Assembly (NCBI GenBank): GCA_018823745.1
Contig: JAHJHR010000004.1
Span: 62,001-126,000, forward strand
Length of the DNA stretch: 64,000 nt
Direction: 5' to 3'
DNA from: Alphaproteobacteria bacterium
GTDB lineage: Bacteria; Pseudomonadota; Alphaproteobacteria; Oceanibaculales; Oceanibaculaceae
Shown piece by piece: positions 27,030 through 35,653 of this stretch; the stretch's first letter is position 1, and every line of letters starts with the position of its first letter. The notes beneath the pieces were generated by a model. It saw only the letters and a program-made list of their open reading frames with translations, searched no databases and was not told where the DNA came from. The translations under genes were made by a program, and so were the position numbers.

Positions 27030-27878
27030 TCAGCACACCGTCTCGACCATGGCGCGCAGCCGGGCAGGCACATCATGGGCGCGCACAGCGGCGTCGCGGA
27101 CCAGCGTGTCGAAGCGGCTGGACAGCGCGCGGATATGTTCCTTGCTGGTGAAGACCAGATAGATGTCGCCGACATAGACCACGGCGCGCAACCCGCCATA
27201 GACGCCGATGGGCGCGCAATAGGCCTTGCGCAGATCGAACAGATAGAGCCGCAGCCGGGGATACAGCTCCTCCGTCAGCTCGGCCATATGGGTCAGCTGC
27301 TCCCGGCGGGATTCGGCTGACAGGCCTTCCCATTGCCCGGCCCCCTGGCAGAACACCTCCAGCGCATGCTTCGGCATGGCCAGTTCCATGTCGACCTCGG
27401 GCAGCCGGGCGTAGTTCAGCTTGTCGCGGGCGTCGATGATGGCCTGGCGCGGCGTCTTGGCCGGGGCCAGGCGCCATTCATGGCGCAGCACCGCATCGGT
27501 TTTCAGCAGATCGGGCAGGCCGGCCGGGACATGGCGGATCTTCCGGCCCTCCGCCTCGCGATACCAGGACATCACCGTCTCGTCGAACGGGGTGCGCGCG
27601 GCGCGGGTGATATGCACGCTGGCATCCAGGATTTCCGCCGCCCCGCCCGGCTCCTCCGCCAGGCCGAGCAGCCAGTCGGTGCTGACACCCAGCGCCTCGG
27701 CCAGATTTGCCAGGACATGGCTGTTCGGCATGCGCCCGGCATCCGGCTCCAGAAGCTGGGTGATGGTGGTGCGGTCGATGCCGGCCGCCCGGCCCAGCGC
27801 GCTGAGGCTCCATTTGCCCGTGGCCAGCACGCCGCGCAGCCTGTCGGTCAGCAGATTGGCACGGTCCCGTTTATCCAT
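27030..27878 (-). CDS. XRE-family transcriptional regulator
   Basis: 282 residues: an N-terminal lambda-repressor-like HTH (WSLSALGRAAGIDRTTITQLLEPD) followed by a ~190-residue C-terminal domain with ALEVFCQGAGQWEGL and YLVFTSKEHIRALSSRFD, without a peptidase motif. It converges with the DUF697 gene with 3 nt between. Such long-tailed XRE proteins are common in alphaproteobacteria and their effectors are unknown. Confidence 0.85.
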   Translation of the reverse strand: MDKRDRANLLTDRLRGVLATGKWSLSALGRAAGIDRTTITQLLEPDAGRMPNSHVLANLAEALGVSTDWLLGLAEEPGGAAEILDASVHITRAARTPFDETVMSWYREAEGRKIRHVPAGLPDLLKTDAVLRHEWRLAPAKTPRQAIIDARDKLNYARLPEVDMELAMPKHALEVFCQGAGQWEGLSAESRREQLTHMAELTEELYPRLRLYLFDLRKAYCAPIGVYGGLRAVVYVGDIYLVFTSKEHIRALSSRFDTLVRDAAVRAHDVPARLRAMVETVC

Positions 27879-28033
27879 ATCGGGATTCTTATCACAGTCA
27901 GGGGCAATTTGCAGCAGATGGAGGATTTTATCTGCAATCCGGAGAAGCTCGTCACGAAACCCGCGTCGTACTCCCGGCCGTACCGGCGCAGGGTCGCGCC
28001 AGCAAGAAGACCCCGAAACACTGGATTCCCGGC

Positions 28034-28231
28034 ATGGAGAGCACCAAGCGCACCTTCGTCAAGGCCATCACCTGGCAGAGCATCGGCTTGCTGGCGACGA
28101 CGCTGGTCGGCTGGCTGCTGACCGGGTCGGCCAGTGTCGGCGGGCAGATGGCGCTGGCCACCAGCGGGCTGGCGCTGGCGACCTATGTGCTGCATGAACG
28201 GGTCTGGCAGCGTGTCAGCTGGGGGCGTTGA
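28034..28231 (+). CDS. DUF2061 small membrane protein
   Basis: 65 residues with two hydrophobic segments (WQSIGLLATTLVGWLLTG; MALATSGLALATYVLHERVW). The start KRTFVKAITWQ and the end YVLHERVWQRVSWG match DUF2061. In other alphaproteobacteria this domain is found alone or fused to sulfate-assimilation proteins. The role is unknown. ATG at 28034 without a strong ribosome site. Confidence 0.82.
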   Translation: MESTKRTFVKAITWQSIGLLATTLVGWLLTGSASVGGQMALATSGLALATYVLHERVWQRVSWGR

Positions 28232-28249
28232 AGAGACGCAGAACCGGGA

Positions 28250-30187
28250 TCAGCGCTTCTTCTGCATCAGGACGGCGCAATCGGTGTCTTCCTCCAGCCC
28301 CGGCTCAATGAAGGCCAGGATGGAGGCCAGCGGTGTCAGCAGGACGCCCAGCGCCACGGCGCCGGCAGCCCGCGCGGCTGCCTGTCCGGCATCGATACCG
28401 ACGACCGGCTGGGCGAAGGTGCCCTTGACGGTGATCGGGGTGCGGGCGCTGAACAGGCTGGGGTCCTTGGGATAGGTTTCGAGTTGCAGACCCAGTTCCT
28501 CCTTGCCCAGATTGGCGCCGCCGGTGATCTGCACGGTGCTGTCATCGGTATCCATGACGAAGATGCGCGGCGTCACCAGCCCCTGCTTCACCATCAGATC
28601 ACCCAGCATGCAGTTGATCGCCACATTCTTGTCGCCGCCGGCCCAGAAGCCGATGGCCTCGGCAATGTCGATGCCGATGATCTCCAGCGCCAGGTTAGAC
28701 AACTGGCCCCGGTTCATCGCCAGGCGGATATCGCCATTGGCGCTGCCCAGGGAGGAGCGGATAGTGTCGCCGAAGCCGACCAGCTTGATGCGGCCATTGA
28801 TCCGCCCCTCGCCTGCCCCCTTCACGCCGGCGGCATCGAGGAAGCGCTCCAGCCGGTAATTGCGCAGCAAGACATCATAATCAGTGCGCACCGGCTGCTC
28901 GCGGGCATTGATGGCAATGGTCGCCAGCGTGCGCCCGCCGGCGACGCCGAGAGACAGCGGCGACAGGGTCAGCAAGCCGTTTTCCAGCGTCAGTGTCAGA
29001 TCGACATCGCTGAGCGGCAGGTTGGGGGCGATCACTCGCCTTCCCTTGAACAGAACCTTGGCGTCCACATCGCGCACCAGCGCGATATTCAGCGGTGTAT
29101 CCGGCAGGACACGGCGCGGGGGCTGCGATGCTTTCGGCTTCGCGGGTTTGTCGGCAGCCTCTTCCTGCGGGTCCTGCTTGATGCCGATCAGCGAGCCGAC
29201 ATCGCGGTAATGCAGCCGGTCGGAGACAAGGTCGGCGCTGACGAACAGCCGGTCCCGGCCGGTATCCACCGCCAGTGAGCCGGCAATGTCGCTGCGGCCC
29301 ATCTCGCCTGTCAGATTGTCGAAGCTGATGACATCTCCCTCGTACTTCAGCTGGGCGCCCAAATCATAGGGCGGAGTCATCGGGAAGGGGATGCCGGTCA
29401 CCTGCGACAGCAGGGAAAGGTCCGGCCCCTTCAGCGTCACTTCCAGATCAAGACCGGTGAAACGGATCGGGTCCTGCACCGTGCCGGAGATGCGCCCCTG
29501 CGACTGTACGGCCTCGATATCGACGGTCAGCGGATAGGGGGTGTCGCTCTCGCGCAGTGTCAGCAGAGAGCCGCCGACCAGCTTGATCTTGAACGGGTCG
29601 CCCTGCAGCGTGCCCTCGCCGGTCAGGGTGACGGTCGATTCCCCGGCATCGCCGCTGCCGCCCTGGGCGGTATCGAGCTTGCCGTCGAGCATCAGCCCAG
29701 TCCCGGGATCGCGATAGGTCAGCGTGCCATCCTCGATGATCAGCTGGCCGATCAGCGGCATTTCGCTGCGGTCGTCGGGGGCGGCGCCGCTGGCGGTGTC
29801 CAGCGCATCGAAGTCCCAATTGGTGGTGCCATCGGGCTGCCGTTCCAGCGCCAGCGCCGGTTTGACCAGCCGGATTTCAGGCAGGACCAGCCGGCCACCC
29901 AGAAGTTCAGGGATATCAATGACGAACTCGACCGTCTCGGCGGTCAGCATGTCGCCGCCTTCGGCCCAGTCGACATTGCCGAGGCGGATATCGGAGAGGA
30001 CGATGCGCGGGCGCAGCGACCATTCGCCCTGGATATCGCCGATCTCGACCGAACGGCCGGTTTTATCGCTGGCCAGACCGGTGGCCGATCCGCGCAGCCA
30101 GTTCCAGTCAAACAGCAGCATCGTCAGCGCGACCACGCCGACAAGGCCAAGCGCCACGCCGATAACCCATTTGACTGTTCTGGACAT
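28250..30187 (-). CDS. AsmA family protein
   Basis: 645 residues. An N-terminal TM anchor (KWVIGVALGLVGVVALTMLLF) is followed by the AsmA domain with GRSVEIGDIQGEWSLRPRIVLSDIRLGN, and a C-terminal AsmA_2 type region (DIRLAMNRGQLSNLALEIIGIDIAEA). AsmA/YhdP/TamB relatives form bridge-like periplasmic tubes for lipid movement between membranes; the precise role here is unknown. An Asp/Glu-rich end (EPGLEEDTDCAVLMQKKR) closes the protein. It is convergent with the DUF2061 gene, with an 18-nt gap. Confidence 0.88.
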   Translation of the reverse strand: MSRTVKWVIGVALGLVGVVALTMLLFDWNWLRGSATGLASDKTGRSVEIGDIQGEWSLRPRIVLSDIRLGNVDWAEGGDMLTAETVEFVIDIPELLGGRLVLPEIRLVKPALALERQPDGTTNWDFDALDTASGAAPDDRSEMPLIGQLIIEDGTLTYRDPGTGLMLDGKLDTAQGGSGDAGESTVTLTGEGTLQGDPFKIKLVGGSLLTLRESDTPYPLTVDIEAVQSQGRISGTVQDPIRFTGLDLEVTLKGPDLSLLSQVTGIPFPMTPPYDLGAQLKYEGDVISFDNLTGEMGRSDIAGSLAVDTGRDRLFVSADLVSDRLHYRDVGSLIGIKQDPQEEAADKPAKPKASQPPRRVLPDTPLNIALVRDVDAKVLFKGRRVIAPNLPLSDVDLTLTLENGLLTLSPLSLGVAGGRTLATIAINAREQPVRTDYDVLLRNYRLERFLDAAGVKGAGEGRINGRIKLVGFGDTIRSSLGSANGDIRLAMNRGQLSNLALEIIGIDIAEAIGFWAGGDKNVAINCMLGDLMVKQGLVTPRIFVMDTDDSTVQITGGANLGKEELGLQLETYPKDPSLFSARTPITVKGTFAQPVVGIDAGQAAARAAGAVALGVLLTPLASILAFIEPGLEEDTDCAVLMQKKR

Positions 30188-30245
30188 GATGAGGAAACCG
30201 CTGGACCGGGCTTAAGGTTCCCTGCCGGTCAGCAGAAACCTCAGG

Positions 30246-31088
30246 TTATAGCATTTCGAGAGGTCGGGCCCGATTCGGCGGCGGAAACACGCTGTCCAAC
30301 GCCGCCAGATCGGCGGCGTCCAGCGTGATCGACAGCGCGCCGTGATTGTCGCGCACATGGCTGGCATGGCCGGCCTTGGGGATGGCGATGATGTCGCCCT
30401 GGCGCAGCAGCCAGGCCAGCGCGATCTGGGCCGGTGTCGCGCCGTGCCGGTCGGCGATGCTCGGCAAAGCGGGGTGGCGCAGCAGCCGCCCCTGTTCGAT
30501 CGGCGAATAGGCCATGACCGGCACCCGGCGCTCCCGGCACCAGGGCAGCAGGTCGAATTCAATGCCGCGCCGGGTCAGGTTATAGAGCAGCTGGTTGGTC
30601 GCCAGCCCCTTGGCATCCGGCAGGGCCGCCAGTTCCCGGCAATCCTCGATATCCAGATTGCTGACGCCCCAGTGCCGGATCTTGCCGGCGCGCTGCAGAT
30701 CGGCGAAGCCTTCCAGGGTTTCGGCAAGCGCCGGCCCGCCGCGCCAGTGCAGCAGATAGAGGTCCAGCCGGTCTGTGCCCAGCCGTTTCAGGCTGCGCTC
30801 ACAGGCCGCCACCGTGCCGTGCCGCGTGGCGTTGCCGGGCAGCACCTTGCTGACCAGGAACAGCCCCTCGCGGCGGCCCTGGATAGCCTCACCCACCAGT
30901 TCCTCGGAGGCGCCATCGCCATACATCTCGGCGGCATCGATCAGCGTCATGCCGAGATCGATGCCAAGCTGCAGGGTGGCGATCTCTTCCCGTCGCCGGC
31001 GCGGATCATCGGCCAGGCACCAGGTGCCCTGTCCCAGGATCGGCACGGCCTCGCCCGAGGGCAGGCGGGTGGTTGGAATGGAGGTCAT
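30246..31088 (-). CDS. aldo/keto reductase
   Basis: 280-residue NADPH-dependent oxidoreductase of the AKR fold. The catalytic Asp-Tyr-Lys-His set is visible in LIDAAEMYGDGASEELVGEAI, FLVSKVLPGNATR and LDLYLLHWRG. The C-terminal cofactor-binding region AIPKAGHASHVRDN is present. The substrate cannot be told. It lies 59 nt upstream of the asmA-like gene on the same strand and could share its transcript. Confidence 0.92.
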   Translation of the reverse strand: MTSIPTTRLPSGEAVPILGQGTWCLADDPRRRREEIATLQLGIDLGMTLIDAAEMYGDGASEELVGEAIQGRREGLFLVSKVLPGNATRHGTVAACERSLKRLGTDRLDLYLLHWRGGPALAETLEGFADLQRAGKIRHWGVSNLDIEDCRELAALPDAKGLATNQLLYNLTRRGIEFDLLPWCRERRVPVMAYSPIEQGRLLRHPALPSIADRHGATPAQIALAWLLRQGDIIAIPKAGHASHVRDNHGALSITLDAADLAALDSVFPPPNRARPLEML

Positions 31089-31224
31089 GGCGGCTCAGTC
31101 CGGTTTGTGATGCTGGCGAAAGGCTGCAGCCTGAATCCCCCGAAGGGCAATTAAGGGCGCATTAACTTTTACTTCAGCATATTGGCTTATTCTCAGTTTG
31201 TAAGAGTGCCACAAAAATGCGCCT

Positions 31225-31806
31225 ATGGGGGAGCCCCAGCCTGTGCCGTCGGATTCGCCTTATACCGCGCATATGAAACCAGGCGACATGCCGACCGGCG
31301 AATACCGACAGGTCTTTCCCGATGGCGACGGCAGGATGATAATCGATCATGACCGGTTGGCCGCGTTGTATCGCCTGTGGAGCAGCAAAGCCATCTTTCC
31401 GGACCTACCTGACCGGGCCAGTTTCGCGCCCGAGCATTTCGCCCCCTGGATGGGCAATCTGTCCATCGTGGACTATGAACGCCCGACGCAGCGTTTTCAC
31501 ATCCGGCTGAGCGGCGTTGTCCTCACCCAGTTTCACGGCATGGACCAGACGGGGAAGTATCTTGATGAGATTCTTTCACCGACACATCGGCCGCGCATCC
31601 TGCAGGAATATACGGCAGCGCTGGAACGCCGGGGGCCGGTCTATTCGGTCTGGCGAGGCGGCACTGCCAGCCGGCTGTCGGTGCATCGTCTGATCATGCC
31701 CTGTCTGGCCGGCGGGACTGATGTTGACCAGCTTCTGGTCGGCCTGTATCTCGACGGTTTCCCGCAGATGGCCAAGCGTATCGGCCTGTATCGCGGTGCC
31801 CGCTAG
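31225..31806 (+). CDS. PAS_5-type domain protein, first copy
   Basis: 193 residues. After a ~25-residue lead the domain reads LAALYRLWSSKAIFPDLPDRASFAPEHFAPWMGNLSIVDYE, then a QRFHIRLSGVVLTQF strand and TGKYLDEILSPTHR. This is the pattern of the alphaproteobacterial PAS_5 family of single-domain sensors. The downstream gene (31808-32313) is a paralogue with the same order of motifs, so this is a tandem duplication. No output domain is present. Partner and signal are unknown. Confidence 0.75.
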   Translation: MGEPQPVPSDSPYTAHMKPGDMPTGEYRQVFPDGDGRMIIDHDRLAALYRLWSSKAIFPDLPDRASFAPEHFAPWMGNLSIVDYERPTQRFHIRLSGVVLTQFHGMDQTGKYLDEILSPTHRPRILQEYTAALERRGPVYSVWRGGTASRLSVHRLIMPCLAGGTDVDQLLVGLYLDGFPQMAKRIGLYRGAR

Positions 31807-31807
31807 A

Positions 31808-32313
31808 ATGCAGGGCCCGGCGAGCGTTGCCCTGCCCGCGCCGGAGATCCCGGCAGTGGTGCATCCGAAACTCGCCCGGCTGCTCGATCTGTGGCTGGCC
31901 CGCTATGACGGTCGGACTCTGCCGTCGCGCGCAGCCTTCAGCTTTGAGGATTTCCGGCCCTGGATGGGCAATCTCGGCATTATCGAGGTCGAGCTGCCGC
32001 CCTGCGCTTCCGGTTCCGGCTCTATGGCGTCCAGCTGGTGGAATTCGACGACAAGGATTTCACCGGCAGGTATCTGGACGAGGTCCTGCCATCCGAACGG
32101 GTGGAGGCAATCCTGGCCCTTTACCGGCGCTGCGTGGAAACCAGCCTGCCCGTCCATATTACAGGGCCGAGCGGCCGCAAGGACTGGCTGGTGATGAATC
32201 GGCTGCTGCTGCCCTGCGCCTCGGACGGACGGACAGTGGATCGCATCATCCTGGGGCTCTACCCGGAAAACCCCGACCGGCAGGAAAGCCGGACGGGGTT
32301 GCTCGGGGAATAG
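31808..32313 (+). pseudogene. PAS_5-type domain protein, second copy, with a frameshift
   Basis: Begins with ATG 31808, one base after the stop of the first copy. The first 65 codons read through PKLARLLDLWLARYDGRTLP and FRPWMGNLGIIEVELPP. The homologous continuation (RFRFRLYGVQLVEFDDKDF, then TGRYLDEVLP) is in another frame. Aligning to the first copy places a one-base deletion in the CCC run at 32000-32002; restoring one C gives a full 168-residue protein ending at 32313. Both halves keep good sequence, so it is either a recent loss, a sequencing error in a short C run, or programmed slippage, which is less likely. Confidence 0.75.
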
Positions 32314-32315
32314 CG

Positions 32316-33152
32316 TTACGACTGGCCCTTCTTCGCATTGGGGAAGAACAGTGGCTCGCCATCGATCTTGTAATCGGCAATGGCCTTCTGGCCCTCGCCG
32401 GAAACCAGCCAGTCTATGAAGCTCTGACCCAGCTCCTTTTTCACATGGCTGTGCTTCGCCGGGTTCACCAGGATAACGCCATACTGGTTGAACAGCTTGA
32501 GATCGCCCTCGACAATGATGGTCAGATCGCCGCGATTCTTGAAATTCAGCCAGGTGCCACGATCGGTCAGCGCATAAGCGTTCATCGCCGAGGCGGTGTT
32601 CAGCGTCGGGCCCATGCCGGAACCGGTTTCGCGATACCAGTCGCCGGCCCCCTTGACCTCGATGCCAGCCGCTTTCCACAGGCGCTGTTCCGCCTTGTGC
32701 GTGCCGGAATCATCGCCGCGCGAGGCGAAGGGCGTCTTGGCGGCGGCGATCTTCTTCAGCGCCGCGTCGATATCCTTGCTGCCGGCGATTCCGGCCGGGT
32801 CGGATTTCGGGCCGACGACGATGAAGTCGTTATACATCACCTCGAAGCGCTCGACACCGAAGCCCTCAGCGACGAATTTCTTCTCCGATGCGGCGTCATG
32901 CACGAAGACGACATCGGCATCGCCGCGCCGCCCGGTTTCCAGCGCCTGGCCGGTGCCTTGGGCGATGACCCGCACCTCGATGCCGGTCTTTTCCTTGAAT
33001 TTCGGCAGCAGGGCCTTGAACAGCCCCGATTGCTCGGTCGAGGTGGTCGAGGCCACGGTGATGACCTTGTCCTGGGCAGAGACGGGTGTGCCGGACAGGG
33101 CGAGCGTCAAGCCGATGGCCGCGCTGATCAGGGCGGAATGGAGGATACGCAT
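32316..33152 (-). CDS. tupA: tungstate ABC importer substrate-binding protein
   Basis: About 278 residues from ATG 33152, which follows an AGAGGGAG ribosome site. Signal peptide RILHSALISAAIGLTLALSG...VSAQ. The mature start ITVASTTSTEQSGLF carries the TTS(T/D)-type oxyanion-binding segment of TupA, and RGDDSGTHKAE, GDADVVFVHD and NTASAMNAYALTDRGTW are typical of the family. TupA binds tungstate much more tightly than molybdate in characterised cases; specificity here is inferred. The binding-protein gene is last in the operon. It converges with the PAS copy. Confidence 0.9.
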   Translation of the reverse strand: MRILHSALISAAIGLTLALSGTPVSAQDKVITVASTTSTEQSGLFKALLPKFKEKTGIEVRVIAQGTGQALETGRRGDADVVFVHDAASEKKFVAEGFGVERFEVMYNDFIVVGPKSDPAGIAGSKDIDAALKKIAAAKTPFASRGDDSGTHKAEQRLWKAAGIEVKGAGDWYRETGSGMGPTLNTASAMNAYALTDRGTWLNFKNRGDLTIIVEGDLKLFNQYGVILVNPAKHSHVKKELGQSFIDWLVSGEGQKAIADYKIDGEPLFFPNAKKGQS

Positions 33153-33181
33153 GATGCTAGGTCTCCCTCTTTCTGGTTTGT

Positions 33182-33898
33182 TCACCACAGCAATTCCCCC
33201 CGGATGAAGGCCTGAGCCTCCGGGGTGCGGGGATGGTCGAAGAATTCCTCGGCCGGGGTGTGCTCCAGCAATCTGCCGTGATGCAGGAAGATCACCTCGT
33301 CGGCCAGCCGCCGGGCCTGGCCCATGTCATGCGTGGTCATGACGATCTTCATGCCCTCGGCGTGGCAGGTCTGGACCATCGCCTCGATGGCGCGGGTCGC
33401 CGCCGGGTCCAGCGCCGATGTCGGCTCGTCGAGAAACAGCGCCTGCGGGCGCTGCGCCCAGGCCCGCGCCAGAGCAAGGCGCTGCTGTTCACCGCCGGAT
33501 AACCGGCGCGCCGGCTGGCTGGCGATATCCTCCAGGCCGAAATGCGCCAGCGCCTGGCGGGCGCGCGGTTCGCGTTCGGTACGGGGCAGGCCGTTCAGCG
33601 CCAGCGCGTGGTGCAGATTGCCCAGCGCGCTGCGGCGCAGCATCACCGGGCGCTGGAACAGCATGGCGTGGCGCCCGACGGCCGACCCGCCGCGCCACTC
33701 GACGCGCCCGGATGTCGGCTCGATCAACCCATGGCACAGCCGGAGCAGCAGGGTCTTGCCGGCGCCGTTCGGCCCCATGACGATGGTGCGCCGTCCGGCC
33801 GCCAGATCGAAGCTGACAGTGTCGAGCAGGCGCTTTCCGCCAGCCTCATAGGAAAGGCCGCTGACCGTGAGGGGAAGGATGGGCCGCCCGTCATACAT
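33182..33898 (-). CDS. tupC: tungstate ABC importer ATP-binding protein
   Basis: 238-residue ABC ATPase with Walker A GPNGAGKT, signature LSGGEQQRLALARA, Walker B ALFLDEP and H-loop TTHD. ATG 33898 has GAGGGGGG upstream. It lies between the permease and the binding-protein genes, giving the order tupB-tupC-tupA on the transcript, a known arrangement for this family. Confidence 0.92.
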   Translation of the reverse strand: MYDGRPILPLTVSGLSYEAGGKRLLDTVSFDLAAGRRTIVMGPNGAGKTLLLRLCHGLIEPTSGRVEWRGGSAVGRHAMLFQRPVMLRRSALGNLHHALALNGLPRTEREPRARQALAHFGLEDIASQPARRLSGGEQQRLALARAWAQRPQALFLDEPTSALDPAATRAIEAMVQTCHAEGMKIVMTTHDMGQARRLADEVIFLHHGRLLEHTPAEEFFDHPRTPEAQAFIRGELLW

Positions 33899-33912
33899 AG
33901 CTGCCACCCCCC

Positions 33913-34614
33913 TCAGCCTGCGGCCCGCTGGGCCATGCGGCCGGCGACGAAGGCGCCGGTGTTCAGCAGCAGGGTGATGGTCAGCAGGATGATGCCGAGG
34001 CCGAGCGCAAGGGCCAGATCGCCCTTGCTGGTCTCCAGCGCGATGGCCGTGGTCATGGTGCGCGTATAGCCGGCGATATTCCCGCCGACGATCAGCACCG
34101 CGCCGACCTCCGCGCTGGCCCGGCCGAAGCCGGCCAGGATGGCGGTGATCAGGCTGAACCGGCCATCCCACAGCAAGGTCGGAATGGCGCGCATCCGCGA
34201 CGAGCCGAGCGAGCGCAGTTGCTCCTCATATTCGGCCCAGAGATCCTCGACGATCTGGCGGGTCAGCGAAATGACAATGGGCAGGATCAGCACCGTCTGC
34301 GCCAGGATCATCGCCCCCGGCGTGAACAGCATGCCGAGAAAGCCGAGCGGGCCGGAACGTGAGAGCAGCAGATAGACCACTAGCCCGGCGACCACCGGCG
34401 GCAGCCCCATCAGCGCATTGCTAACGACGATCAGCGCCGAGCGGCCGGGGAACCGCCCAAGCGCCAGCGCCGCCCCCAGCGGCAGGCCGATGGCCGCGGC
34501 GATCAGCACGGCGCTCAGCGTGACCTTCAGGGACAGCAGCACGATGTCGCCCAGCACCGGATCGAGGCTGGCGATCAGGTCGAGCGCGGTTATGAAGGCG
34601 TTTTGCTGGTTCAT
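33913..34614 (-). CDS. tupB: tungstate ABC importer permease
   Basis: 233 residues with about five TM segments and the EAA-like loop LWAEYEEQLRSLGSSRMRAIPTLLWD, typical of TupB/WtpB permeases. GGNIAGYTRTMTTAIALETSKGD near the C-terminus is the family's conserved cytosolic-facing segment. AGGAAA precedes the ATG. First gene of the tup operon. The region upstream has a phased CGTAA repeat (34654-34677). Confidence 0.9.
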   Translation of the reverse strand: MNQQNAFITALDLIASLDPVLGDIVLLSLKVTLSAVLIAAAIGLPLGAALALGRFPGRSALIVVSNALMGLPPVVAGLVVYLLLSRSGPLGFLGMLFTPGAMILAQTVLILPIVISLTRQIVEDLWAEYEEQLRSLGSSRMRAIPTLLWDGRFSLITAILAGFGRASAEVGAVLIVGGNIAGYTRTMTTAIALETSKGDLALALGLGIILLTITLLLNTGAFVAGRMAQRAAG

Positions 34615-34653
34615 GGCGTTTCCTGTCGCTGACTATGCCATTTCGACAGAAGA

Positions 34654-34677
34654 CGTAAAAGGGCGTAATGAACGTAA
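34654..34677 (-). repeat. three CGTAA/TTACG repeats upstream of tupB
   Basis: CGTAA occurs at 34654-34658, 34664-34668 and 34673-34677, spaced 10 and 9 nt, so roughly one helical turn apart. It lies 40-63 nt before the tupB start. The spacing looks like an operator for a protein binding one face of DNA, possibly a tungstate/molybdate regulator. No such regulator is identified here. Confidence 0.4.
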
Positions 34678-34819
34678 CAAAACAGACAAATTCGTATAAT
34701 CCACAGCGGCGCATGGGGATGGATTGCCCCGATGGTGAAAACCGGGTCAAATCACGCATCACCATCGGCGATCAGGAGAGGAAAAATTCTCCGGCGCTGA
34801 ACCAAATCGGAGGAAACGC

Positions 34820-35578
34820 ATGAGTTCGCATACAAAAGTCGCGATTGTCACCGGCGCCGGCACCGGCGTCGGCAAGGCCGTTGCCCTGGCCCTGGCCAAG
34901 GATGGTTTTGCCATTGTTCTGGCAGGCCGCCGCAAGGAGCCGCTGGAGGCCGCCGCCAGGGAGGTTGAGGCGCTGGGTGTGAAGGCGCTGGCCGTGCCCA
35001 CCGATGTCGGCGATCCGGCGCAGGTGAAGGCGCTGTTCGCCAAGACCAAGGAGGCTTTCGGCCGGCTCGACTTCCTGTTCAACAATGCCGGTATCGGCGC
35101 GCCGGCCATCCCGCTGGAGGATCTGACCTTCGAGCAGTGGAAGGCGGTGGTCGATGTCAACCTGACCGGCATGTTCCTGTGCATCCAGGAATCCTTCAGG
35201 ATCATGAAGGACCAGAACCCTCGCGGCGGGCGCATCGTCAATAACGGTTCGATTTCGGCCCATGCGCCGCGGCCCAACAGCATCGCCTATACCTCGACCA
35301 AGCATGCCGTGACCGGCCTGACCAAATCGGCATCGCTGGATGGCCGCAAATATGACATCGCCTGCGGCCAGGTCGATATCGGCAATGCGGCAACGGAGAT
35401 GACCGACCGCATGGCCAAGGGCGTGCAGCAGGCGAATGGCGAGATGGCCATCGAGCCGCGCATGGACGCCGCCCATGTCGGCAGTTCGGTTGCCTATATG
35501 GCCAGCCTGCCGCTGGACGCCAATGTGCAGTTCCTGACCGTGATGGCGACCAAGATGCCCTTCGTCGGCCGCGGCTGA
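34820..35578 (+). CDS. short-chain dehydrogenase/reductase
   Basis: 252-residue classical SDR. The NAD(P)-binding motif is [13 protein letters not shown], followed by NNAG and the catalytic Ser (NNGSIS) and Tyr-x3-Lys (YTSTKHA). The C-terminal region carries the usual [21 protein letters not shown]. The substrate is unknown. The ATG follows GGAGGAAACGC. Divergent from tupB. Confidence 0.92.
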   Translation: MSSHTKVAIVTGAGTGVGKAVALALAKDGFAIVLAGRRKEPLEAAAREVEALGVKALAVPTDVGDPAQVKALFAKTKEAFGRLDFLFNNAGIGAPAIPLEDLTFEQWKAVVDVNLTGMFLCIQESFRIMKDQNPRGGRIVNNGSISAHAPRPNSIAYTSTKHAVTGLTKSASLDGRKYDIACGQVDIGNAATEMTDRMAKGVQQANGEMAIEPRMDAAHVGSSVAYMASLPLDANVQFLTVMATKMPFVGRG

Positions 35579-35596
35579 CACTCACGCTCGAACGGA

Positions 35597-35633
35597 AAAC
35601 GGCCGCCTCGCAGGAGGCGGCCGTTTCTGTTTT
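35597..35633 (+). terminator. Rho-independent terminator of the SDR gene
   Basis: AAACGGCCGCCTC and GAGGCGGCCGTTT form a perfect 13-bp stem with a GCAG loop, followed by TCTGTTTT. It lies 19 nt after the SDR stop and between convergent genes. The A-rich left flank could also help terminate the opposing TRAP transcript. Confidence 0.88.
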
Positions 35634-35653
35634 GCGCCGGTGCGACGGGCCGG

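Noticed and set aside
31827-33215. 462-residue open frame beginning in the second PAS copy
   Set aside because: It reads through the wrong frame of the PAS copy and then antisense to tupA; the homology-supported frames are different.
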